Positions 1-6,762 of a stretch of DNA of 12,037 bases are shown piece by piece. The first letter of the stretch is position 1; the number at the start of each line of letters is the position of its first letter. The stretch is from Candidatus Profundicultor aquiphilus (lineage in GTDB: Bacteria > Atribacterota > Atribacteria > Atribacterales > Caldatribacteriaceae). The DNA is taken from positions 1 to 12,037 of the forward strand of contig JABUEZ010000037.1 in NCBI GenBank assembly GCA_013314795.1, written 5' to 3'. The notes beneath the pieces are model-generated. The model had not been told where the DNA came from. It made no database searches and was given only the letters and a program-made list of their open reading frames with translations. Made by a program: the position numbers and the translations under genes.

Positions 1-230
1 GAAGTCCCAACCTTAAAGGGAAAATCTTCGCCTTTTAAGCTAAAATTCACATAAACCGAGGAAAGAAAATAACTTACCTTCCCCCGATGCAAAAATGGGT
101 GCCCCAGAGCCAGAATGCGTTCTCCATCCCGAAAGGTGAGCGTTCCGATGCTCATGATCTCTGCGTCTCCAGTTAAAAGCTGGATTCCTATGGCACTTCC
201 GGGCTGAAGTGCAGTTGCAGTATCACTTTC
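1..230 (-). CDS. SpoIVB-like S55 peptidase, continuation in -1 frame (partial, runs off window)
   Basis: This frame is open from about position 290 to the left edge. It encodes the missing half of the S55 domain: LQPGSAIGIQLLTGDAEI, then SIGTLTFRDGERILALGHPF, then about 25 more residues to the window end. The LxPGSA and GHPF blocks are characteristic of S55 proteins and normally lie in the same chain as the SGSP nucleophile. I therefore read this as the C-terminal part of the upstream gene, not a separate gene. No start codon precedes the conserved block; the first ATG in frame is at 155, inside it. Joining the frames by a -1 slip on the A run gives a continuous product of at least 266 residues with a normal domain order. 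The true C-terminus lies outside the window. Confidence 0.8.
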
Positions 231-799
231 TTTTTTTCTCTTCCTCCAAAAATGAAGCTGGGAAGCGTAAAAATCTTGCGGAGTGCAAACTCATCTTTCA
301 GGGTTTTCGCCAACAGTTCACCGGCCCTTCCCTGAAAACCTCGCAGAAAAACAACCGAACTTTCCGAACCATTAAGAGGAACAATGGCCTCTTCTTCCTT
401 CCAGATGGATAACATCGCCTCAATGGGCGTTACCACCCCCACCATATTGTCCTGTGTCTCCCAGTTATAGGCCAGTGCTCCGGCAATTTTTCCCTTAATA
501 TAGATGGGGCTTCCACTCATTCCGGCCGAAATCCCACCCAGGTTTTTCACCCGCTGATCGTCAACCCGCACCACAAAGTAACTATCATTCAAGCTTTTAC
601 TTCGTACAACATCAATCACTTCTACCTTGAATTCTTCTACCTTGGTTCCATGAAACACAGTTTTTCCTACGGCTTCCATGCCCTTCTGCACGTCCTGAAA
701 GGGGAAATAAGAAAGACGAGCCCATCCCGATGGTACAAAAGCAAGACAAACGAGTATTGCAAGTCCCCAAATCAAAAAACCCTGACGTGTACCAATCAA
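188..799 (-). CDS. SpoIVB-like peptidase S55 domain protein, 0-frame part (frameshifted)
   Basis: This is the N-terminal 203 residues of an exported serine peptidase of the SpoIVB (S55) family. A signal peptide or membrane anchor is visible at about residues 8-27 (hydrophobic run ending SGWA). The family core follows: a TVFHGT-type segment near residue 47, then the nucleophile motif GMSGSPIYIKGKIAGAL at about residues 92-108, then GVVTPIEAML. The second half of the S55 domain (LQPGSAIG, GTLTF, GHPF) is not in this frame. It continues in the -1 frame at positions 230 to 1, and this frame stops at TAG (190-188), shortly after an A7 run. The start is TTG at 799, only 3 bases after the mreB stop, with AAAGGA about 11 bases upstream, so it is probably cotranslated with mreB. 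SpoIVB cleaves SpoIVFA in sporulation, but S55 domains also occur in non-sporulating bacteria, so the substrate here is unknown. The family call is firm; whether the gene is intact is not. Confidence 0.85.
   Translation of the reverse strand: MIGTRQGFLIWGLAILVCLAFVPSGWARLSYFPFQDVQKGMEAVGKTVFHGTKVEEFKVEVIDVVRSKSLNDSYFVVRVDDQRVKNLGGISAGMSGSPIYIKGKIAGALAYNWETQDNMVGVVTPIEAMLSIWKEEEAIVPLNGSESSVVFLRGFQGRAGELLAKTLKDEFALRKIFTLPSFIFGGREKKKVILQLHFSPEVP
193..212 (-). other. Hairpin downstream of the slippery site
   Basis: A perfect 7-bp inverted repeat (GCACTTC / GAAGTGC) with a 6-base loop lies 17 bases after the slippery heptamer and 2 bases before the 0-frame TAG stop. A hairpin is expected downstream of a programmed -1 site, but the usual spacing is about 5-9 bases, so its role is uncertain. 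There is no following T run, so it does not look like a terminator. Confidence 0.35.
230..236 (-). other. A_AAA_AAG slippery heptamer, putative -1 frameshift site or indel
   Basis: Read in the frame of the upstream S55 coding part, the codons are GAA AAA AAG, giving the heptamer A AAA AAG. This is the same sequence and phase as the E. coli dnaX -1 site. A -1 slip here joins the two halves of the S55 domain exactly. A GGAGG (247-243) ends 6 bases upstream; in dnaX the stimulatory Shine-Dalgarno element is about 10 bases upstream, so the spacing is shorter than that model. A single extra A in the run would also restore one frame, so a sequencing or assembly error is a direct competitor. Confidence 0.5.
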
Positions 800-802
800 A
801 CG

Positions 803-1819
803 CTATGCATTCCTTTCTTTGGTGAAAAGGAACCCATTTCGCAGTGCCTTCAGGTGGTCAAGCACCTTTCCTGCCCCCAGAGCCACACAGGAAATCGGGT
901 CATCAGCGACATAAACCGGCGTACCCAGTGCCCGGGAGAACATCTCGTCAATACCCCGGAGAAGCGACCCTCCCCCGGTGAGGCAAATCCCTTTCTCTCC
1001 AATATCAGCGGCAAGCTCTGGAGGAGTGTGTTCCAGAACGGATCTGGCCGTTTCAATAATGGAAGTAAGCGGTTCAACAAGGCAACGGTAGATCTCCGAA
1101 GACGTCACGGTCACTTCCTTGGGTAGACCTGACACCAGATCTCTTCCCTTTACCCGAATGGTCTTTTCCTCCTGGGGAGGAATAGCCCATCCAATCTCGA
1201 TTTTAATCACTTCGGCGGTTCTTTCTCCAATCATGAGATTCGATTTTTTTCGCAAATGCCGCACGATTGCCTCGTCCATCTTATCCCCGGCCACCCGAAC
1301 TGATTGACTGACCACCACCCCTCCCAGAGAAAGCACCGCAATGTCAGTGGTGCCACCACCGATATCGATAACCATATTCCCCGAAGGACCAACGATATCC
1401 AATCCTGCTCCCAGCGCTGCAGCCATCGGTTCTTCAATCAAATAGGCTTTCCTTGCTCCTGCATGGTAGGCTGCATCAAGAACCGCTCGCTTTTCCACCT
1501 CCGTCCCACCAGAGGGAACACAAATCACCACATCTGGTTTAAAGAGGCTTCTCCCGCAGACCCGCTGAATAAAGTAGGATAACATCCGCCGAGTAATTTC
1601 GTAATCACTGATCACCCCTTCCCGCAATGGCCGGTGGGCCGTGATGTATTCCGGAGTTTTGCCAATCATCTCCCACGCTTCTCTCCCCACAGCCAGAATT
1701 TCGTTCGAATTCTTGGCTATGGCCACAACCGATGGTTCGTTGAGCACAATTCCTCGCCCGTATACATAGATCAGAGTGGTTGCCGTCCCCAAATCGATTC
1801 CCAATCGTTTATTCCACAT
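803..1819 (-). CDS. mreB: Rod shape-determining protein MreB
   Basis: This is a bacterial actin homologue of 338 residues, the usual length for MreB. It polymerises with ATP under the inner membrane and guides lateral cell-wall synthesis. The actin-fold nucleotide-binding blocks are all present: DLGTATT at residues 9-15, NEPSVVAI near 27-34, EEPMAAALGAG near 129-139, DIGGGTTD at 152-159, and TGGGSLLRGID at 291-301. The ATG start has an excellent AGGAGG seven bases upstream. It follows murA by 15 bases and precedes the S55 peptidase by 3, so the three form one transcriptional unit. The usual mreC and mreD partners are not next to it in this window. An MreB paralogue such as Mbl or MreBH cannot be excluded, because these are not separable by eye. 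Confidence 0.96.
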   Translation of the reverse strand: MWNKRLGIDLGTATTLIYVYGRGIVLNEPSVVAIAKNSNEILAVGREAWEMIGKTPEYITAHRPLREGVISDYEITRRMLSYFIQRVCGRSLFKPDVVICVPSGGTEVEKRAVLDAAYHAGARKAYLIEEPMAAALGAGLDIVGPSGNMVIDIGGGTTDIAVLSLGGVVVSQSVRVAGDKMDEAIVRHLRKKSNLMIGERTAEVIKIEIGWAIPPQEEKTIRVKGRDLVSGLPKEVTVTSSEIYRCLVEPLTSIIETARSVLEHTPPELAADIGEKGICLTGGGSLLRGIDEMFSRALGTPVYVADDPISCVALGAGKVLDHLKALRNGFLFTKERNA

Positions 1820-1826
1820 CGGACTT

Positions 1827-1832
1827 CCTCCT
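1827..1832 (-). promoter_or_regulatory. Ribosome binding site of mreB
   Basis: A perfect AGGAGG sits 7 bases before the mreB ATG, between the murA stop codon and mreB. It fixes the mreB start and implies strong independent initiation within the operon. Confidence 0.85.
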
Positions 1833-1834
1833 AC

Positions 1835-3094
1835 TCAGTCACTGATTCGTTCTATCGAAGCGCCAAGTGAAGCCAGCTTTTCTTCCAGACGTTCATATCC
1901 CCGGTCAACATGTGTGACACCATTCACTTCAGTTATCCCCTCTGCCGCCAGAGCAGCGAGGACCAGCGCAGCTCCAGCCCGCAAATCCGTGGCAGTAACT
2001 TCGGTACCGGTGAGCTTCTCCACCCCCACAACCACTGCACTTCTCCCCTCTACCTGCACCTTAGCTCCCATCCGTTCCAGTTCACCCACATGAGCAAAGC
2101 GACTTTCAAAAACAGTCTCAGTGATCACACTCACACCATCCGCAAGACACAGTAGCGCCATAAACTGAGCCTGCATATCGGTAGGGAAACCAGGATAGGG
2201 CATGGTCTTAATGTTGGTGGCTTTTGGTCGCCCTTCCATGGCCACAAAAATTTTATCTTCTTCCAGCTTCTCAATCCGCACTCCAATTTCTTCCAGTTTG
2301 GTCAATATAGACCCTAAAAAGGCATAATCAACACCCTTGACGGTGACTTTTCCTCTGGTAATGGCACTGGCCACACAGAAAGTACCCGCCTCAATTCGGT
2401 CGTTCATGATCCGATACTCACAACCTTTCAGATGCTTGCTCCCCCGAACCACAATGGTGTCTGTTCCTGCCCCTTCGATTTCTGCTCCCATAAGCGATAG
2501 AAAATGTGCCAGATCCACCACTTCTGGCTCCCGAGCGGCATTGGCGATGACCGTCTCTTCCGGAATCGTAGCAGCAAGCATCATCACATTTTCTGTCGCT
2601 CCCACACTGGGAAAATCAAGGTACACCTCTCCCCCATGGAGTTCCCTTGCCCACCCTTCTATATACCCAGAGCGCATGGAAACTTCCACCCCAAGATGTG
2701 AAAAACCCTTAAGATGCAGATCTATAGGTCGAGAGCCAATAGCACACCCACCGGGAAGGGGCACCTGCGCACGACCAAATCGAGAAAGAAGTGGCCCAGT
2801 CACCAGAAATGAAGCCCGCATTTTGCGGATAAGCTCATAAGGAGGCTCAATCAGCTTCAAAAAACCAGGATAGATCGTATAGCTCCGCCCACCTATCCTT
2901 TCCACCTTTACTCCCAGACTCTCAAGCACCATGAGCATGGTACGGACATCCAGAAGATCCGGCACATTATGAATGGTTGACGGAGATTCGCTCAAAAGTG
3001 CTGCCGCCAGGATCGGTAATGCAGCATTCTTCGAACCACTGACTTCAATCTCACCCTGCAGAGGTTGAGAACCACGAATCCGAAATTTAGCCAT
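1835..3094 (-). CDS. murA: UDP-N-acetylglucosamine 1-carboxyvinyltransferase MurA
   Basis: MurA transfers the enolpyruvyl group of phosphoenolpyruvate to UDP-GlcNAc, the first committed step of peptidoglycan synthesis in the cytoplasm. The 419-residue length is normal for the family (E. coli 419). The N-terminal GSKNAALPILAAALL block carries the conserved Lys22-Asn23. The catalytic loop PLPGGCAIGSRPIDLHLKGF carries the PEP-reactive cysteine at residue 117, so the fosfomycin target residue is Cys rather than Asp. The C-terminal blocks YPGFPTDMQAQ, ESRF and DLRAGAALVLAAL are all present. The start is ATG with a GGTGGAG about 8 bases upstream. It is the first gene after a noncoding gap with a candidate promoter and is followed closely by mreB. 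Both protein family and start are secure. Confidence 0.97.
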   Translation of the reverse strand: MAKFRIRGSQPLQGEIEVSGSKNAALPILAAALLSESPSTIHNVPDLLDVRTMLMVLESLGVKVERIGGRSYTIYPGFLKLIEPPYELIRKMRASFLVTGPLLSRFGRAQVPLPGGCAIGSRPIDLHLKGFSHLGVEVSMRSGYIEGWARELHGGEVYLDFPSVGATENVMMLAATIPEETVIANAAREPEVVDLAHFLSLMGAEIEGAGTDTIVVRGSKHLKGCEYRIMNDRIEAGTFCVASAITRGKVTVKGVDYAFLGSILTKLEEIGVRIEKLEEDKIFVAMEGRPKATNIKTMPYPGFPTDMQAQFMALLCLADGVSVITETVFESRFAHVGELERMGAKVQVEGRSAVVVGVEKLTGTEVTATDLRAGAALVLAALAAEGITEVNGVTHVDRGYERLEEKLASLGASIERISD

Positions 3095-3130
3095 CTACTA
3101 TCTCCACCGAAGAAAAGATTTGTCAAAGTA

Positions 3131-3136
3131 ATTATA
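3131..3136 (-). promoter_or_regulatory. Candidate promoter (-10 TATAAT) for murA-mreB-S55
   Basis: A consensus TATAAT lies in the 88-base gap between topB and murA. It would place the transcription start near 3124, giving a leader of about 30 bases that contains the murA ribosome binding site. The -35 position (TGTTAT at 17-base spacing) matches consensus poorly, and the region upstream is A/T-rich. It may therefore be an internal promoter added to read-through from the upstream genes, since I see no terminator after topB. Confidence 0.45.
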
Positions 3137-3182
3137 ACCAATTTTGTTTCCTCATAACATTACGGATACAAATTTTCTTCGC

Positions 3183-5306
3183 TTACCCTTCTCCCTTTTC
3201 TTCGGTAACGTGAGCGCCTTCTTTCTGAAGAAATTCGAACTCCACTTTCCCACTCTCATTCAACACCAGATATGCAGCAAAACGCTTCCCCTTTCGAGAA
3301 CGAAAACCGGCAATTTTTCCGGTTTTTCCCCGCAGAAGGAGTTCCTGAACCTGGCGTCGGCTGAGATTCTTTCCAGCAATGTTCTTCCAGACCGAGAATG
3401 TGCATCCTTCTTTCCAGCGAGAACAGAAAAAACTCTTTTTACTTTCGTAAACCGGAGCTCCACACAGCGGACATTGACCAACTGGAGAATTCATCCTTTC
3501 CCGCACATTTCCCGTCTCCTGAGACCTGACCTTTTCCACAATCTCCACAGTCAGCTTCTTAATTTCCTCCATAAATACTTCCCGTGCAAACGCCCCTTTC
3601 TCGATAAGGGTGAGTTTCTTTTCCCACTCTCCAGTGAGCTGCGGTGAAGCCAGTTCCAGGACCGGGATATTTTCTACCAGATTAATGAGTTCCATTCCCT
3701 TGGGCGTGGGAAAAAGGGTTTTTTTCTCCCGTTCCACATATCCAACCTCAATCAGGCGTTCGATAATGCTGGCCCGAGTGGCCGGGGTACCAATACCGCT
3801 TTCTTTCAAAATCTCACGCAACTCTTCATCCTCAACAAATCGACCCGCTCCTTCCATCGCCGCAAGGAGTGCTGCTTCGGTATAGCGGGGAGGAGCCTTG
3901 GTTTCTTTCTCTTCCTTCCAGGCTTTTACCACATCCACTTCAGTCCCTTTTTCTAAACGCGGGAGATAGATTTCCTCCTGTTCATTCTCTTCTTCTCGAT
4001 ACAACTTGCGCCATCCTGCCTCAAGCAACACCTTCGCTTTACTCACAAACCTTTCGCCTTCGACCACGGTTTTAATGGTCCTGTGCATCCACAGGGCGTC
4101 AGGGTAAAAAACACTCAGGAACCTACGCACCACGAGATCCATTACCTTTTTCTCGCTTTCGGAGAGGGATTCCCAGTGAATTTCTTCTCCGGTGGGAATG
4201 ATGGCATGGTGATCGGAAACTTTACTCCGGTCAAAGACCCGGCGGTCAGAAAGTGATCGGCGAAAATCCACGCCGGTCGCAAAATCGCGAAAGCCACATC
4301 GTTCCAGCATGGAAAAGGATTTTTCGACCTGAGGCATCAGGTCTTCGGAAAGGTATCGAGAGCTGGTGCGGGGATAGGTGATGAGTTTATAATGCTCATA
4401 AAGTCTCTGCGCAATATCAAGCGTCCTCTGCGCCGAGTATCCAAAGAGGCGGTTTGCATCTCGCTGGAGTTCGGTGAGGTCGTAAAGCAGAGGATGAGCT
4501 TCGGCTGTTTTCTGTTCACTAAAATCGCTCACCTGGCCTCTTTTACCCAGGACTTTTTCCAGCACCTCCTGAGCTTTTTGCTCCTCAAAAAAACGATCCT
4601 CCCCATTGTGCCATTTCCCCACATACTTCCCCTGGGGAGAATCAAATTCCGCAAAAACCTCAAAGTAAGTGGTGGGTCGGAAATCCTGGATTTCTCGTTC
4701 CCGGTGGACGAGAATAGCGAGCGTCGGGGTCTGAACTCTCCCCACCGAAAGGAGAATTTTGTAGCGAGTGGTAAAAGCCCTGGTCCCGTTAATTCCCACC
4801 AGCCAGTCTCCTTCCGAACGACATTTGGCGGCATGAGCCAAAAGTTCATACTCACTTGCCGTCTTCAGTTCTGCAAAGGCTTTGCGGATAGCTTCTTTGG
4901 TCATGGAAGAAAGCCAGAGCCGCCAGACGGGTTTCTCTCCTCCTAAAAACTCGTAAATATAACGGAAAATCAGCTCCCCTTCCCGCCCTGCATCACAGGC
5001 GTTGACAACACCATCAACTTCGGGGGAGACAAGAAGTCCTTTGATCACTTCAAGGCGCTTTTCTGCTCCTTCAATGGGCTTCAGAATAAATGTTTCGGGA
5101 ATAATCGGCAAAAGGCTGAGCCGCCAGGATTTGAACTTTCGGTCATAATCCTCTGGTTCAGCCAGGGTCACAAGATGCCCTAGAGCCCAGGTAATAAAGT
5201 ATTCTTTACCTTCCAGATACTCCTTACGGTTCTCAAACTTACCCAGTGCTTTGGCAATGTCGCTGGCCACACTGGGTTTTTCGGTAATCACCAGTTTCTT
5301 ACCCAT
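3183..5306 (-). CDS. topB: DNA topoisomerase III (type IA)
   Basis: This type IA topoisomerase (707 residues from the chosen start) cuts one DNA strand through a 5'-phosphotyrosine and passes another strand, resolving replication and recombination intermediates. The Toprim domain starts at KLVITEKPSVASDIAKALG, with the acidic motif ACDAGREGELIFRYIYE near residues 103-119. GRVQTPTLAIL follows, and the catalytic tyrosine is in LITYPRTSSRYL at about residue 311. GIGTPATRASIIERL is present near 505. The C-terminus has one four-cysteine zinc ribbon (CPLC near 612-615, Cys 628, Cys 635), then a Toprim C-terminal repeat. CDAGREGE and a single zinc site favour TopB over TopA. I chose ATG 5306, which begins at the family's normal N-terminus and has GGAGAG six bases upstream. 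An alternative GTG at 5339 adds 11 residues and overlaps the preceding stop by one base. Confidence 0.94.
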   Translation of the reverse strand: MGKKLVITEKPSVASDIAKALGKFENRKEYLEGKEYFITWALGHLVTLAEPEDYDRKFKSWRLSLLPIIPETFILKPIEGAEKRLEVIKGLLVSPEVDGVVNACDAGREGELIFRYIYEFLGGEKPVWRLWLSSMTKEAIRKAFAELKTASEYELLAHAAKCRSEGDWLVGINGTRAFTTRYKILLSVGRVQTPTLAILVHREREIQDFRPTTYFEVFAEFDSPQGKYVGKWHNGEDRFFEEQKAQEVLEKVLGKRGQVSDFSEQKTAEAHPLLYDLTELQRDANRLFGYSAQRTLDIAQRLYEHYKLITYPRTSSRYLSEDLMPQVEKSFSMLERCGFRDFATGVDFRRSLSDRRVFDRSKVSDHHAIIPTGEEIHWESLSESEKKVMDLVVRRFLSVFYPDALWMHRTIKTVVEGERFVSKAKVLLEAGWRKLYREEENEQEEIYLPRLEKGTEVDVVKAWKEEKETKAPPRYTEAALLAAMEGAGRFVEDEELREILKESGIGTPATRASIIERLIEVGYVEREKKTLFPTPKGMELINLVENIPVLELASPQLTGEWEKKLTLIEKGAFAREVFMEEIKKLTVEIVEKVRSQETGNVRERMNSPVGQCPLCGAPVYESKKSFFCSRWKEGCTFSVWKNIAGKNLSRRQVQELLLRGKTGKIAGFRSRKGKRFAAYLVLNESGKVEFEFLQKEGAHVTEEKGEG

Positions 5307-5312
5307 TCTTTT

Positions 5313-5318
5313 CTCTCC
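5313..5318 (-). promoter_or_regulatory. Ribosome binding site deciding the topB start
   Basis: GGAGAG lies six bases before ATG 5306. The upstream in-frame GTG at 5339 has no comparable site and would add residues not usual in TopB, so this element supports the shorter protein. Confidence 0.7.
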
Positions 5319-5338
5319 AATCCAGGGGATGTTTTTCA

Positions 5339-6181
5339 CTATTCTTTGGCCGACGGACGGCGATGAGGACGATACGGTGCTGGAATATATTCCACCGATG
5401 GTCTCTGGGTAAACGGTTGGGGGTAGAGATCCATCAGTTCGTAAATTTCATCTGGTAATCCTTCCCGCACCGGAAGACCCAGTTCTCGAGCCATTTCCAG
5501 AGTCAGAGGAAAATCATGAGTCCACCTTCCTTCGGAAAGAATGGTGGCCAGTTCCCGAGCCTTTTCTTCCGGCATCTTCTCATATACCAGATTAAAGACC
5601 ACCTGATATACCTGGCAGATCGCCTTACGGGCAATATCCCCCAGGATCAGCGTTTCATCATCCCGGTTAGGATTCGGCTCCTCAAGAGCCTTCAAAATCG
5701 AAGCAGCAGGATACTGCCCATGTGGGGTTCCTATCTGGGGATCCACCGGTCCCAGAACTGCATTGGGATCCATCACGATTTCATCGGCCGCCAGAGCGAT
5801 GAGTGTCCCCCCAGACATGGCATAATGCGGCACAAACACGGTTACCTTCGCCTTATGCCTTTTCAGAGCACAGGCAATCTGTTCCGCCGCCAGAACCAAT
5901 CCCCCAGGAGTATGGAGGACAAGATCAATGGGCATATCCTCCGGCGTCAGGTGAATAGCTCGCAAGACCTTTTCGGAATCCTCAATATTGATATAGCGAG
6001 CAATCGGTAAACCCAAAAAGCTCACCGACTCCTGGCGGTGAATGAGAACAATGACCCTCGAACGACGTTTCCGCTCAAAGTTACGAATGGCCAAAAACCT
6101 TTGCTGTTCAAGGACTTTTCTCTGCAAAACCGGAAAATAAAAACTCAAAAGGAGCAGTAAAAAAATGATATTCCAGAACAC
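5339..6181 (-). CDS. SDH-family (ClpP/crotonase-fold) membrane-anchored serine protease
   Basis: The 280-residue protein resembles the serine dehydrogenase proteinase family (SDH_protease), relatives of SppA and ClpP. Residues 3-18 form a single hydrophobic segment (NIIFLLLLLSFYF) followed by a basic linker (RNFERKRRSR), which predicts an N-terminal anchor with the catalytic domain on the cytoplasmic side. The clan motifs are HTPGG at residues 90-94 (oxyanion region) and AMSGGTLIAL, with the likely nucleophile Ser123. These are followed by AADEIVMDPNAVLGPVDPQIG, the typical block in this family. The Pro/Arg-rich tail looks disordered. The start is GTG 6181, with GGGGGGAG just upstream; it lies 11 bases after the fumarase beta stop. 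Its stop is 32 bases before topB. The physiological substrate is not known; membrane protein quality control is an inference from relatives. Confidence 0.85.
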   Translation of the reverse strand: MFWNIIFLLLLLSFYFPVLQRKVLEQQRFLAIRNFERKRRSRVIVLIHRQESVSFLGLPIARYINIEDSEKVLRAIHLTPEDMPIDLVLHTPGGLVLAAEQIACALKRHKAKVTVFVPHYAMSGGTLIALAADEIVMDPNAVLGPVDPQIGTPHGQYPAASILKALEEPNPNRDDETLILGDIARKAICQVYQVVFNLVYEKMPEEKARELATILSEGRWTHDFPLTLEMARELGLPVREGLPDEIYELMDLYPQPFTQRPSVEYIPAPYRPHRRPSAKE

Positions 6182-6192
6182 CCTTCTCCCCC

Positions 6193-6762
6193 CTATCTCT
6201 TTCGAAAACTGAGCTTTCCCTCCTCAAATATGTCTCCTCCATGTACATCATAGGCTACAAGAAGCGGAAAATCTCGAACCACGATCCGGAGCAATGCCTG
6301 AGCTCCTAAATCTTCGTAAGCACAAACTTCCTTTTGAATCACAAAGCTTGCCAGGTACGCCCCTGCCCCACCACAGGCCACAAAGTAGACGGCCTTAAAT
6401 TTTTCGCACAGTTTCCTGGCCATCTCACTCCTTGGCCCTTTTCCAATAGTGGCTCGAACCCCTCTTGCCAGAAATGCCTCCAGATATCGGTCCATCCGGG
6501 AACTCGTGGTCGGACCAATGGAGCCTATCACTTCATGAGGGGGCGTGGGCGTTGGTCCCGCGTAGTAAAGTACACTCCCTGCAAGCTGAGCCGGTATTTC
6601 TTCACCTCTCTCCCAGATCTCCAGCATCCGGCGGTGCGTGGCATCCCGAGCTACATAAAGTTCACCACTCAATGAGACCACATCTCCCACCCGAAGCATC
6701 ATCACTTCTTCAACCGATAGCGGCGTTTTCAGCACAAATTCTCTTTCTTCCAAGGCACTCAC
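6193..6762 (-). CDS. Class I fumarate hydratase, beta subunit (Fe-S hydro-lyase beta domain)
   Basis: This is the smaller subunit of the two-subunit, oxygen-sensitive fumarase or L-tartrate dehydratase. It corresponds to the C-terminal domain of E. coli FumA. Family motifs are KTPLSVEEVMMLRVGDVVSLSG near the N-terminus, ARDATHRR near residues 37-44, YYAGPT, GPTTSSRMD at about 82-90, and GKGPRSE near 106-112. I chose GTG 6762, which gives a 4-base GTGA overlap with the alpha stop, a common translational-coupling arrangement, and 189 residues. Two further GTG codons (6765, 6768) and a TTG at 6795 are alternatives; the TTG would give 200 residues and a 37-base overlap. Fumarase is favoured over tartrate dehydratase because malic enzyme is in the same operon, but sequence alone does not separate these activities well. 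Confidence 0.9.
   Translation of the reverse strand: MSALEEREFVLKTPLSVEEVMMLRVGDVVSLSGELYVARDATHRRMLEIWERGEEIPAQLAGSVLYYAGPTPTPPHEVIGSIGPTTSSRMDRYLEAFLARGVRATIGKGPRSEMARKLCEKFKAVYFVACGGAGAYLASFVIQKEVCAYEDLGAQALLRIVVRDFPLLVAYDVHGGDIFEEGKLSFRKR

Noticed and set aside
3121..3126. Perfect TTGACA -35 hexamer upstream of murA (minus strand)
   Set aside because: At 17-base spacing the -10 position reads AGATAG, which does not match TATAAT, and transcription would start at or after the murA start codon. The TATAAT at 3131-3136 is a better candidate.
5307..5339. Longer topB starting at GTG 5339
   Set aside because: It adds 11 residues before the normal family N-terminus and has no clear ribosome binding site, whereas ATG 5306 has GGAGAG at good spacing.
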